A stretch of 64,000 nucleotides of DNA. It comes from Ciona intestinalis. Lineage: Eukaryota; Chordata; Ascidiacea; Phlebobranchia; Cionidae. The notes beneath the pieces are model-generated. The model ran no database searches. It was not told the DNA's origin and saw only the letters and a list, made by a program, of their open reading frames with translations. This document shows, in pieces, positions 1 to 11,000 of this stretch. The position numbers and the translations under genes were made by a program. How positions within the stretch are numbered: the first letter of the stretch is position 1; each line of letters opens with the position of its first letter. The DNA is taken from positions 100,070 to 164,069 of the forward strand of contig NW_004190425.2 in the NCBI RefSeq assembly GCF_000224145.3, written 5' to 3'.

Positions 1-152
1 ACTATACCGAAAAAGCAAAATATATTCTGTGAAAATTTTAGGAAATTAAAAGGGGATCGCCAGTAAAAATGTAGGAAGCCTAGCACCATAATTTGAACGC
101 TTTGTACTAGCTAAGCTTTGAATGAAATATTAATATATGACACTAATGGCAG

Positions 153-2352
153 GTATGGTGAGGTGTTTCGTGGTAAATGGAGGGGTGAAGACGTCGCGGT
201 AAAGAAGTTTGTGACTCGCGATGAGAGATCCTGGGCAAGGGAGGCAGAGATTTATCAAACCATCATGTTACGACATGAGAATATACTCGGATTCATTGCT
301 GCAGATAACAAAGGTAGGAAGCAAAATGCTGCTGGTGTTCGTGTGTCAAAACCACAACCTGACATAGGACAACCACATTATATTACAAGCTGTTTGTATA
401 GGGTTCAACACAGATATGAAAGATTGGCTTATTGACAGTCAGCAGAAACTATATGCAGTTTATAACAAAAACAGAACATTTTAAGATTATAGTTTGCAGA
501 ACAAATAAAACAACCTTTATATATACAATTGAACAAACAAACTTTTGGTTTCGATATCAAGGTGCATATAGTTTCTGCAAACACACCAGTTTCATTGGTA
601 AATGTTATTATTATATTTAACTTCACAATATCATCTATGAGTAAGTTATTACTATATTACTTCATGTAAACAAATTGTTTATTACAATATTAGATGTTGG
701 GACATGGACTGAACTATGGTTGATATCGGAATACCACGAGAATGGATCTTTGTTCGATTATCTTGGTGAAACACGTGTGGATGTTGGTGCCATGCTTAAG
801 TTATGCAGCTCCATTGCTAGTGGGTTGGCTCATTTGCATAATGAGATTGTTGGTACTTTAGGTAAGCTGACTGTGGTGTATAGATGGTAGTAGTAAACTA
901 TAGGATGGTCATGGTCAGTTTTAAGTATTTATTCTAAACAACTTTGTCCTGGTTTTGTTTAAATGAGGTTGCTTTTTACTGTATTTTTAAGTTTTTACAT
1001 AAAAAGGTTAAGGTACATTTAAAAGCAAAAACCTTCCAATTGGCTGTAAAAACATATTTTAGTTACGTTAACAAACATTTTACAGAGTTTGAGTAAATTA
1101 TTATTTACTTTATGACAGGAAAACCCCCAATAGCTCATTGTGATTTAAAGTCAAAGAATATTTTGGTGAAAAAAAATGGTGAATGTGCAATTGCTGATCT
1201 TGGGTTGGCGGTCAGACATGATTCAAGCACCGACACTATTGACATTCCTCCTAATAACAGGGTGGGAACCAAAAGGTGAGATTCGTGGTTAGTTGTATTT
1301 AGTGATCCTAAATCATGTAGAAGATTATTTAATATTAGTTTCTCTTCAATATGGGTGAGGTCATAAGGCAAGACATAGGTTTTTGGATTGTCTTGGCCCA
1401 TTACGTTACCTCAATATTAGTTTAGTATTGATTATAATTCCTTGTGATTTTTGATCCAGTAGTGGTTAAGTGTTTTTAATCAAATAATTCGATATAATAG
1501 TAACAAAGTTTTTTTTTCATAGTTTCCAACCACTATATTAGCTGCTTGGTATTAACTTTTTATCACATACTTAGCACATCGCATAATTAGTGTTTTATGA
1601 ACTGCACTTGTTTAGATACATGGCACCTGAGATACTGGATGACACATTAAACATGTTACATTTTGACTCTTTCAAACGTGCGGATATATATTCACTGGGA
1701 CTTGTGCTGTGGGAGATTGGTCGCAGATGTAGCATTGGAGGTAAAAAGTGGTTTCTTATCTTTACAAGGATGATTAAAGTTTAAATAAACTTTGGCAGCA
1801 ATGTGTGTTTCTTATCTGCGAGTCGTTCTACCCTATGGTATTTTACAAATTTACTGAAATATTTGTAACTATCCAGGTCAGAATCTTGATTACCAACTTC
1901 CATATTACAACATGGTACCTGATGATCCAACAATTGAACAAATGAGAGTCGTTGTGTGTGAGAAGATGTTTAGACCACAGAAGGAAGCAACATGGCATAA
2001 ATATGATGTAAGTTTCTCTTGTTTTTGGTCACTTAAATGAGGCTGTTAAAACCAATAGGGCGAATTACATTGAATTAATTATAGAGCCAATCAATATCAG
2101 TTTGCTTTGCAAATTTGATACCTTTTCTCCAGTTTGTATCAAACAGTAAAATTGTACAAGAGCAATATGTTACTAGAATAAGCTATAAAAGAGTAGGAAA
2201 AACAATTGTACGGTTTGTTGCAGACCATGGAGCGAATGTGGAAACTGATGAATGAATGTTGGTACGAGAGCGGATGCGCACGTTTAACTGCACTGCGAGT
2301 AAAGAAGACGATCGCGAAGATAGAAGATGAGGAAGGAGTGAAGAATATTTGA
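153..2352 (+). CDS. TGF-beta/activin type I receptor kinase domain (ALK4/5/7-like), 5' end outside window
   Basis: Transmembrane Ser/Thr kinase that phosphorylates R-Smads after activation by a type II receptor. Exons read 153-313, 694-861, 1119-1275, 1616-1740, 1877-2007 and 2224-2352 (TGA), all with GT-AG borders and matching phases. Visible kinase parts: glycine loop [11 protein letters not shown], catalytic lysine DVAVKKF, the L45-loop region [21 protein letters not shown] (the DFG equivalent, [10 protein letters not shown]), TKRYMAPE, and the family ending [12 protein letters not shown]. The L45 loop NKDVGTW resembles the ALK4/5/7 (Smad2/3) branch rather than the BMP branch. Odd point: the HRDLKSKN motif reads HCDLKSKN, so the catalytic Asp is kept but the Arg is Cys. 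Extracellular, membrane and GS regions lie upstream of the window. The BMP-type assignment is the alternative but is less likely. Confidence 0.93.
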
Positions 2353-3030
2353 TGTGTGGTGGTGGTGGTTTCTTCATACAATGTAAATTACTTCCATCAC
2401 TTATGTTAACCTCTACCCAACTTAACTCAAAACAAAAACAATTCAAAATCTTATCAGGATTTAGTTTTAGATCTTGTACACTGCTTTTATGAAATATTTT
2501 TATTGTTCTGTTTGTACAAATATTTTAAACTTCTTTTTATTGAAAAGTTCACAATGTTGCCAATGTATGTTGTGTTATGTGTTTGTTGTTTCTTGTTATG
2601 TATAAGACTTTCACTTGGTAGTATCTAAAACCAGCAGGGTCTGTAGTCTGATCATAGTGTGCACTCTTAACAGGTGAACAACCAACAAAATTTTAATTGT
2701 TGCTTTGTATAATTGCTCAGCTTTTGGCTAATGGTGATAAGTATTGTGTCTGTACATACACCCATAGAAAATGTCCAAAAAATCTCTATCAAATATATTA
2801 ATACCAACAACAACATTGCACTATGGTTTGCAGCATTCTGTAGAATTCTATGAACTAAATTTTTTCTCCGTTGTTTACCAGCATCCTCTATAATCAGTGC
2901 ATTCATATGTAATTATGGTTACCTTGTTTTGCAACTATGTACAAATTACTTTCTAACTTAATTTTGGTTGTATTGTGTATATAAAACATTTAAATCAACA
3001 TGCAGAGTTTTATGTGAATGTACAAGAAGA
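2353..3030. other. Convergent 3' region between receptor kinase and LSM10
   Basis: AT-rich sequence with no supported gene. It should hold the 3' UTR of the receptor kinase on one strand and of LSM10 on the other. I see no canonical AATAAA for the receptor close to its stop. Confidence 0.5.
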
Positions 3031-3690
3031 TTAAGTTTTTTCTTTTTTATACTTAGCAGGCATCTGTGGTTTTCTCTGTTTTGAACGAGAGATGTGCTTC
3101 TCTATTTCTTCAATCGGGTTAATCTTACTTGGGAGTTGTACATACCTCACGGATGATGCCTTTATTAAAAGTATTAGCAGTTGTAATAATGGATAGACTG
3201 CTATTTTAAATTGCAACCACACCGAAATCTACAGAAACATAGCATATATTTGTTGATGATGTGGTACTTTACTTTATTAAATAGAAAATAGTTTTTGAAG
3301 GCAAACTTAGATTTTAAAATGTACGTCAATTGTTTATGAATGTAGGCTTATCAAGTTTACAACGAGTACCCACAATAGAAAATAGTTTTTATAGCCAAAC
3401 TTGAATTTTAAAATGTACGTGTATTAAATTGTTTACAAAGTAGGCTTATCAAGTTTACAACAATTACGCACCTTTATATAAATCTCATCCACTTTAATTT
3501 TTGTTCCTCTAACATTGATAATAGTTGCATTTATTAAATTCAGATTACCGAAGCCGTCACAATTGATTAGACGACCTTTAATTAGACTTTCATTCTTAGT
3601 TTCAACCCTAACATTGTTATTTTCCATTGCAATCAAAAGAACAGCTAAAGTGTTATTTGCGTAAAATTTTTCTCGACTTGAAGCTGCCAT
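3031..3690 (-). CDS. LSM10: U7 snRNP Sm-like protein LSm10
   Basis: LSm10 replaces SmD1 in the U7 snRNP ring that processes replication-dependent histone pre-mRNA 3' ends in the nucleus. Two exons: 3690-3472 (73 codons, ATG at 3690) and 3159-3031 (42 codons plus TAA/TGA-type stop), 115 aa, close to the human 123 aa. Exon 1 holds the Sm1 part (VRVETKNESLIKGRLINCD, FGNLNL) and the first half of Sm2 (IKVDEIYIK); exon 2 gives SSVRYVQLP, matching the NVRYVHIP stretch that separates LSm10 from SmD1, then a basic tail. The donor is GTGCGT and the acceptor AATAAAG. A splice-acceptor-like TTTAACAG lies about 25 bases before the ATG, suggesting a 5' UTR intron or trans-splicing. SmD1 is the alternative, but the GR-rich SmD1 tail is absent. 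Confidence 0.9.
3283..3471. repeat. Tandem duplication (~92 bp x2) in LSM10 intron
   Basis: Two head-to-tail copies at about 3283-3376 and 3377-3471. Shared blocks are AATAGAAAATAGTTTTT, TTTTAAAATGTACGT and GTAGGCTTATCAAGTTTACAA. The second copy ends right at the LSM10 donor site (minus strand), so the duplication starts just inside the intron. The copies differ at a few per cent of positions plus small indels. Confidence 0.9.
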
Positions 3691-3737
3691 GCCTCACTTG
3701 ATCGAATCTCTGTTAAACGATAATGTTTGAAGTCCGA

Positions 3738-3744
3738 TTTTATA
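3738..3744 (-). promoter_or_regulatory. TATA-like box upstream of LSM10
   Basis: TATAAAA on the minus strand about 50 bases before the LSM10 start codon, within an AT-repeat. It may be a core promoter or chance in AT-rich DNA. Confidence 0.3.
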
Positions 3745-3818
3745 TATATATAAAATATATGCATGTATTCTAGAAGAACTCATGTTATGGTATATAACAG
3801 ACAACAGTTAATGTGGAA

Positions 3819-3824
3819 TTTATT
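3819..3824 (-). terminator. Polyadenylation signal for CDC26
   Basis: AATAAA on the minus strand about 205 bases after the CDC26 stop codon and about 130 bases before the LSM10 start codon. Confidence 0.5.
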
Positions 3825-4027
3825 AAAACCAAAGTTTTGTCTGCATCATGGTTTTGTTGCTTCAGAAAAGATCATTTCTTTATAAACACATTATGCCCAA
3901 TTATTAACCAAGCAGTGAAACATACATGCTCTCTGTAACATACAGGCTTACTGAAAAAAAAATGTATAAAATTAAAAATACTAGCTAATGAAACTTACAT
4001 TGCCCATCTAAATTATAACCCATACCT

Positions 4028-4656
4028 CTAATGAATATTATTGTACTGTGAAGTACTTTCTGGAGTTATAGGTTGAGGTTGATATCCAATTCTACGATGA
4101 ACTTCTGCTCTAGACCGTGTGTTTCGAATACCGCCTGGATTTGCCGGTATAGTCGTGAACGTTTGATTTACATCAAAATCTTTAGTTATTGTTTCGCTGT
4201 GACTCTGTTTTCCTTTGTTCGTTTCTTTCTGTAAAAAAATATCATGATGTTAAGGCCACAAATAAACGTATCTATGTCAAACCTTTTAACGAAAATGTTG
4301 ATTTGTAAAATAAAATTTAAAGGATTGTAGATATTTCGGTAAATTGGACCAGAATACTATATGCGGGATGCGGCCTGGTCCAAAAGATGTTAAATGACCA
4401 TACGATTAAGAAGATAACAAATTAACTTTTAATTCCATGGAAACATCTGCAATCGTTTGCAACCTGTAGTTTTATTTGTAACCCCTAAGGTATTATTCAC
4501 TTATATGTGCCATTGCAATAACGAAGCCGGTTATTTAATTACTTTTTTCCATATTAAATAATAATATATATGCGAAATATAACTTACACAATGATTCAGA
4601 TAATCTTGAAGATCTTCAACTTGTAGTTTAATTTTTGAAGGTTTTCTTCGTAGCAT
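4028..4656 (-). CDS. CDC26: Anaphase-promoting complex subunit CDC26 (APC12)
   Basis: Small APC/C subunit whose N-terminus binds and stabilises the TPR protein APC6. Two exons: 4656-4588 (23 codons) and 4228-4028 (66 codons plus TAG), 89 aa against 85 in human. Exon 1 starts MLRRKPSKIKLQVEDLQDY, matching the invariant MLRRKPT start of CDC26. Exon 2 contains RAEVHRRIGYQPQP, matching the conserved C-terminal INDRIGYKPQP, and ends SQYNNIH. Borders are TGT|GTAAGTT and TTTACAG|AAA. Both exons are short and the second has no ATG, so the gene is easy to miss. It lies divergent from the whirlin-like gene (434 bp between start codons) and 337 bp upstream of LSM10 on the same strand. Confidence 0.95.
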
Positions 4657-5090
4657 ATCAATATGTATTCAATTGTTCATGCAAAGCAGTTTCAAGACTT
4701 TAATACGTTTATATAATTATACTCAATTTGGTACTATAGGTGTTTTCCCTAATCGATGCAATGCCTTCAATTTTAACATAAACATAGCAATCACTCTTTT
4801 CAGTTTTGAAACAACCATGAAAAATACAATACAATTGTGTTTTTATAAAATTTGCAAATAATATTAGTTGATGCAATTAATTCAACGTTACACGTAGCAT
4901 TCAAATATAATATCAAAAGCTCCCACATGTAAAATAAAATCACAGCTAAATGACGCAATAAGAATATCGTTCTGGTTCATTGCGCAATTGGTCAATGCTT
5001 GAAATGAGATGATAGCGTCCCTGCCTTAGTTACAATTTATCTGTAGACGTCTGCATTAATGGAATACGAAATGTTCCCAATTTGCTAGTA
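4657..5090. promoter_or_regulatory. Bidirectional CDC26 / whirlin-like promoter region
   Basis: Only 434 bp separate the two divergent start codons, so both promoters must lie here unless one gene has a distant 5' exon. An inverted CCAAT box (ATTGG, 4987-4991) is present. No clear TATA box was chosen. Confidence 0.5.
5059..5088 (+). other. Short upstream ORF before the whirlin-like start
   Basis: ATG at 5059 opens a 9-codon ORF (MEYEMFPIC) stopping at TAG 5086-5088, two bases before the main ATG at 5091. It matters only if transcription starts upstream of 5059 and this leader is not removed by trans-splicing. Confidence 0.4.
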
Positions 5091-8000
5091 ATGGCGACAA
5101 ATAACGGAAATGAGACTTGGAGTTCGAACGCGTCAAGTAGTGGTTCGGGTAAAAAGAAAATGAACGTAAATGTTTATAACTTTCAAGTAAGTGTATGTAG
5201 TACAGTACACATCGTTTCAAAATTTTCGTACATATGTATGTCGAACTTTTTTGAAATAATGAATTTTGATTAGTAGGTTAGCAGGTGTAACGGTTGACTT
5301 GACTGTGTAGTACAGGTATTTAATGATATAGTTTAAACGAATATAACCTAATGCAGGCATTGCTGGGGTTCTTAACCCTTTTAAAGCTCGCCCCTCAAGA
5401 TTGCAACAAAACGCGCAACCCCAATTATGTTAAAATAATGTCTAATACATTACAATTAACAGAAACATGGGATAAAACATATAAAAACACCTTTTTACGC
5501 AGTTGTACAAGTAACTAGGAAAAGAGTGCTAATGGTTTAATTTTACTGCCCTGCATGTTGCCTAACATAGGGGAGGATTCTTCACTAGCACTTAATTTTT
5601 TCCAATCATTATAAGTAAATGATATCTATATGCCAATCTGCCATTCTTTTTTGTGAATTATCTCTTTTTTGTGTTTGCATACATGTTTAACACTATATAA
5701 GTCTCCTGTCACCAAGTATCTGTGTGGGGAAGAGGGGAAACTTTCTTATACTCTGCTGTATTTGCGTTTGTTTAAAGCCTAATGCCACTCATCATGTATT
5801 TGTCAAGCTAAGTTGTTGTGTATTTGTCAAGCCAAGTTGTCAACCTGGTGTACGGAGTTATTACCGTTAAGATGGATGCGAATAAACTATTACACCACCC
5901 CCAACACAGGCTATAATCTTCATAAAAAGTTATTAATTGATGTTAATTGCACGCTTTGGTAGTATGATTACTGAACTGTAAAATCACGACTCTCATCACA
6001 TGAGTGGTATTTAAATTTCAGGTTCGGATGCGTAAAGTTTTAACAAAAGAAGAAAGAAATGAAGTGACGCATATCTTAAGTTGTTATCACAAAAACCGAA
6101 ATGTCTATTATCTTACTCAATCCTTGAAATCTGTGCTGGACAATGAAGAAAAGAGGAGTATTATTCCATTGCTTAAACAGGCAAGTCAAATTTAACGTTA
6201 ACTACCAGTACTGTTTTTGGTATGAACTGATTTGTGATGTATATGATCATGCTGTTCTTATTGTACTGTCCAGATTTGAAACATAAGTAACCGTTCCAAG
6301 TTTACCTTTTTTTAAAGCGAATTCTTTTATTTATACAGTATATATATATACATTCATACCAAACACGTGAAACACGCTTATGTTATTTTTGATATATATA
6401 TATTATATTTGTTACTCTTTGTGTTTTGAATAAATGCCTTTTATGGTAACAACGTTGAACAAGCACTGTTTTGTAATTGTTGAAATATGATTGCTCGGAT
6501 TATATTATACACCTATAACTTATGACTTAAAGGCTATAAGTCATAACATTCCTCTTATTTACTCTTGACTTACCTGTGATGTTTATTAAGATAATTCCAG
6601 TGGTTGATCGTGCAGCATTTGATCAATTCACGTGTGAAGGGGCGTATGTTAGAAGGTCAGGTTCAAGTAGAGAGAGTAGCGTATCTTTGCAACAGACTGA
6701 TGATTCTGGTATTGGGTGAGCTGCTTCTTTAAATTCAATAGATGATATATATTGTTTTTTTACATTTGTAGCTATATTTAAAAAAAATTAAAAATTTTAA
6801 AAAAATATTTAGAAATTGTATTTATAGGGTTATGTTTGGGTTAACAAAAAAATGGTTTGTTTTGTTGCAATTTTGTAATTAGTTTCAATTGTTATGTATA
6901 ACAAACAAACGCATATATTTGGTTTTTAGGATAACTACTTGTGGCAATTCACAATCAAATGATTTGAAATCAAATTTAGAAAATCGTCCTGTGCGTTCAG
7001 CAAGCATGTCTGAGATAAGGTTAGTTTATATGAAACTAAAAGGATATTCAATATAAAAAGAATCTTTAGTAAAACAAAAGCTATATATATATATATATGA
7101 AGCAATCTTTTTCCATCACACTGCACCCTCATTAAACATTGTTAAATAGAACATGGTCATCTATTAAATTTTTTCTTCAAATATTTTGTAAAGCAAGAAA
7201 TTTCCCAACCATCATTTATAATTCATCTGTAAGCCTAAAATAATAAGATTTAACCATTTTAGCACAATAAACATGGTTTAATAATAAAAGTAGTTGTTTG
7301 TTGTGACATATTATGGTTTGCTCTAACCAGTTGTCGCTAATGGTTTGTTCAAATATCAGCCATACATAAAAAATCAAATTTCCTGAAAAGTTACTCACAA
7401 AGTAAAATAATTATGGTAACTTGTAAGATGGTACGGGATATATGAAACCGAACACCCGTGTTATAACCACTGTTGTTTTCAGTCATGAGGAGATAAAGTA
7501 AGTTATTACATTCATTCGTTTGAGGTTAATTGTTCTATAGGTGCATTCTTTCTTCATAACTCAGCCTATTAAACTTATTAAAATCATAATGAAGTTGATA
7601 TTTTATTTTATAAAGTTGATTATTTTTTACAGCGGCAAAAGTTCAAAACTTTTTTCTTCTGGTACATTTGGTTCTGCTGTAAGAAGAAGAGTAAAAGCTG
7701 TTCTCTCACGGAGAGCATCAACATCCAGTCTTAAAGCTTCAGATCGACGAAGACATTACTCTGAGACTCATCTTTCAGAGACGGGTAAAGATGGATCTTC
7801 ATTATTTGGAAGTTTTATTAAAAAATCAAGGTAAATCTTCTTGCTAGTCTATATAGTTTTATTCATATTGCATCTGAAACATCCTAAACATATTAAATTT
7901 TGTGATAATAATTATGTTTATATATTATATATACTTTTTAAAAATGTAACATGTTACAAAAACAATTAAAATTAAATTGCATCTTGTGTCTCTATTTTGG

Positions 8001-11000
8001 TTTGTGTAAAGTCTAAATTAATTTAAATCAGGATTTATTTTATTATTTTATTACAATTACAGCATGAGGAAAAAGAAATCAAGCAATCTTGATGTTTCAT
8101 CAACCTCCCGACAAAGTGATGTCGTTTTGATCAAATTAAATCGATTAAAATCTGCAAAACGTGGATTGGGATTTATAATTGGAGGTGGTTCTGAACTAGG
8201 AACAGGTTTGTTTAAATTAAGTATATATATATATATATATATGTATATTACATATATATATATAGTATATATATTCTTGTTTAAAAAAATGTTTTCTGAA
8301 AAAGGATTGAATTCAGTTTCATTTGGTGTCGTGGCAAAGTGGTTAGGAAGTTAAAAATATTCACACCCAGTGGTCCCCTATATGTTGTCCAAATTGTCAG
8401 CCATAAATAAAACATTCCAAAAAAAATAAAAAGTTACAAAGTTACATATGTGGTAATTAAAAGGCAAGCAACAGGCGTATAAAACAGAACACCTGTGTTA
8501 TAACATCGCATTTTGCTCGCCATGCATTGATAAGTAAGTTACATAACAAAGTCAAACTATGTACAAAGATTATGTTTAATAAATAATATATGTAATGTTA
8601 TCAGGGATATTTGTTTCTCATGTTGAAGAAGGATCAGCTGCAAATGAAGCAAACCTAAAACCTGGAGATTTAATCGTCCAAGCTAATGATACAGCTCTAC
8701 ATTCTGCTGTTTCACACGATGTTGCTGTGCAGGTAACCATATAGAATGCTTATTATTTTTTACCTTTATTTAGTATTGTTTTGTATGGAATTTGACAAGG
8801 GGCATGAGGTTTTGTATTATAACCTAACAACACTTATTTAAGTACAGCACTATTCTTAATTAACATTGACAATTTAACATAGAACTTCTAGATATGATAG
8901 AATACTTTATAAATAAAACTATTTCTCTCCAATGTTGTTTGACTTATTTTTAAACACATTGATTTTTATTTTTGTTGAATGTTATTTTTAAATTTCTAAA
9001 ACTTCACTATATTATGAAGCAGCGGGTTTTATCCACACAATTTATTCCCACCATTCAACTGCTGCTATATTAAGCTGTGGTTATAAATCAATAATTAATG
9101 TCTCTGTTTAGTGACTGGTTCGTTCTTCAGTGATGTCATAATGATCATTATTTATTATGATACTAACTTGGATTAAAAATATTTTTAAACTGAAGTTTGT
9201 GGCACAAATGTGGGATATTATTATTATATTACTCTACAACTTGATTACATTAGAATTACATCAATTTTTAAGTAACTTGTGTTATCACTGTTATGGTTGG
9301 GTTAATGAGATTAGCATAATATTTCTTATTTTACAAGAGTTTGATTTTGTACATCGCTGTGTGGTTCACCAGCTACAAATATTTCTAAACCTAAATGAAG
9401 CAAGCACACATAAGCACACTTCAGCGTAAAGTGCTTTTCAATATAATTGAGTTGTGACCCTGGAACTCTAGATTTTCAAACACTTGTTTGATAGAATCAA
9501 CTACGTAGTATTAAGTTTCGTTCTAAAATACCGCGTCATATAACCCACTTTCCTTCAAGTGCTATATTCCTATGCTTCAAGTATGAATGTACACATGATC
9601 TAATAGGACAGTGGGCAAGGAATTGTTCTTTTTTGTTAAAACTGTTTCTGTATGTGGTCTTACTCTTAACACACATACTGTATCATGTATGGTATCTCTC
9701 TAATATTTTGTATTATTTATATTGAACTTACTTTCAAATAAGTTTAAAGTTCCACCTATTTTAAAATTAAGTGAGCTGAAAAAAGTAAACTTTTGGTCAT
9801 TCCTAAACAGAGATTTAAACATAACTTATAATAAATGCATCAGATGTTTTAGTAGTATAGGCCTTATTTTCATTTAACGCAGTTTAATCACAATTACACA
9901 TTACATATTTTAACTTTTTTCTAATCCACAGATTTTGAAAAATTGTGACAAACTTGTGCTACATGTTAAACCCCAAGGTGCGAAACATATCATGCGTAAC
10001 AAGCCCCACCCTCGAACCAGACCCCCCTCACCCCCAGTTTTTACCCAGGACCACACCTCTGCTAATGTTGACACTGCAAAAAGTGGATTACGTCTTTTAT
10101 CATCAGGACAACGAAGGGTAATTGTTTACTTTTAGCATTCAAGGCCTCATATATACAAACTGTACTGTCAAATTGCGACCTCATAAATATAAACCAACAG
10201 TGCGAGTGTCTGGTTAAAAAATTGGAAAAAAAGGTAGCCATGTTATGTTGCATGTATCTTATAACAAATCTTCTTTTTTCGAGTTTTTTCTCTGTCCCAA
10301 TCTCAATCTAATAAAACTATGACTATTATATACTATTTATATATTTGAGTTGAGTAAAATTATTATAACCGCATGTGGAAGTGATTGGGATTCACCTCGC
10401 AAAATCCTCAAGTAAAAAACCTAGGAAAACTTTGATTAACCTTAGAAAACTTAAATAAGAACTTTCCAGATCAACTTAAACGTTAAAGAAGGTCAAAACC
10501 TGGGTTTGATGATCAGGGGTGGATCTGAATATGGGTTGGGAATATTTGTTACAGCTGTTGATGAAAGTTCAGCAGCAGAGAATTCTGGGTTAAAGGTTTG
10601 TTTTATATAACCCATACCTGTTACCTTTTGCTACAAGCGTACAGGACATAATGCCAAATATTTTTTTTGGACTTATCTGGTATACATATAAAAACATGTT
10701 CATTGTATTCGAACGTCATCAAGATTTGACATAACAACACAAAATATTTTTGTTACCAACTGGAGCATTCATGGGGCATAAAAAAGTATGGCTGCCCCTA
10801 ATGTTTATTTAATTTAAAAAATGTTTTTGTTTAAAAAAATCTTTTAAAATAATGTTTATTAAAACACAATAGTGGTAATATAACTTTGTTTTGCAAGCTT
10901 GTTTTTGTCCTATTTTTCCTGAATTGATTGTTCATTAGTATTGATACTAAACCTACTGTCGCGATGTGTTTTATTTATACTATTTTTGTTTTATAACAGT

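Noticed and set aside
5355-5450. Possible hAT-like end (TGCTGGGGTTCTTAACCCTTTT)
   Set aside because: No partner TIR or target duplication could be found, so it is left unannotated.
7484-7500. Apparent mini-exon (TTTTCAG ... GATAAAG|TAAG) in a whirlin-like intron
   Set aside because: It is part of the SINE tail seen in many other places, and the neighbouring exons already join in phase without it.
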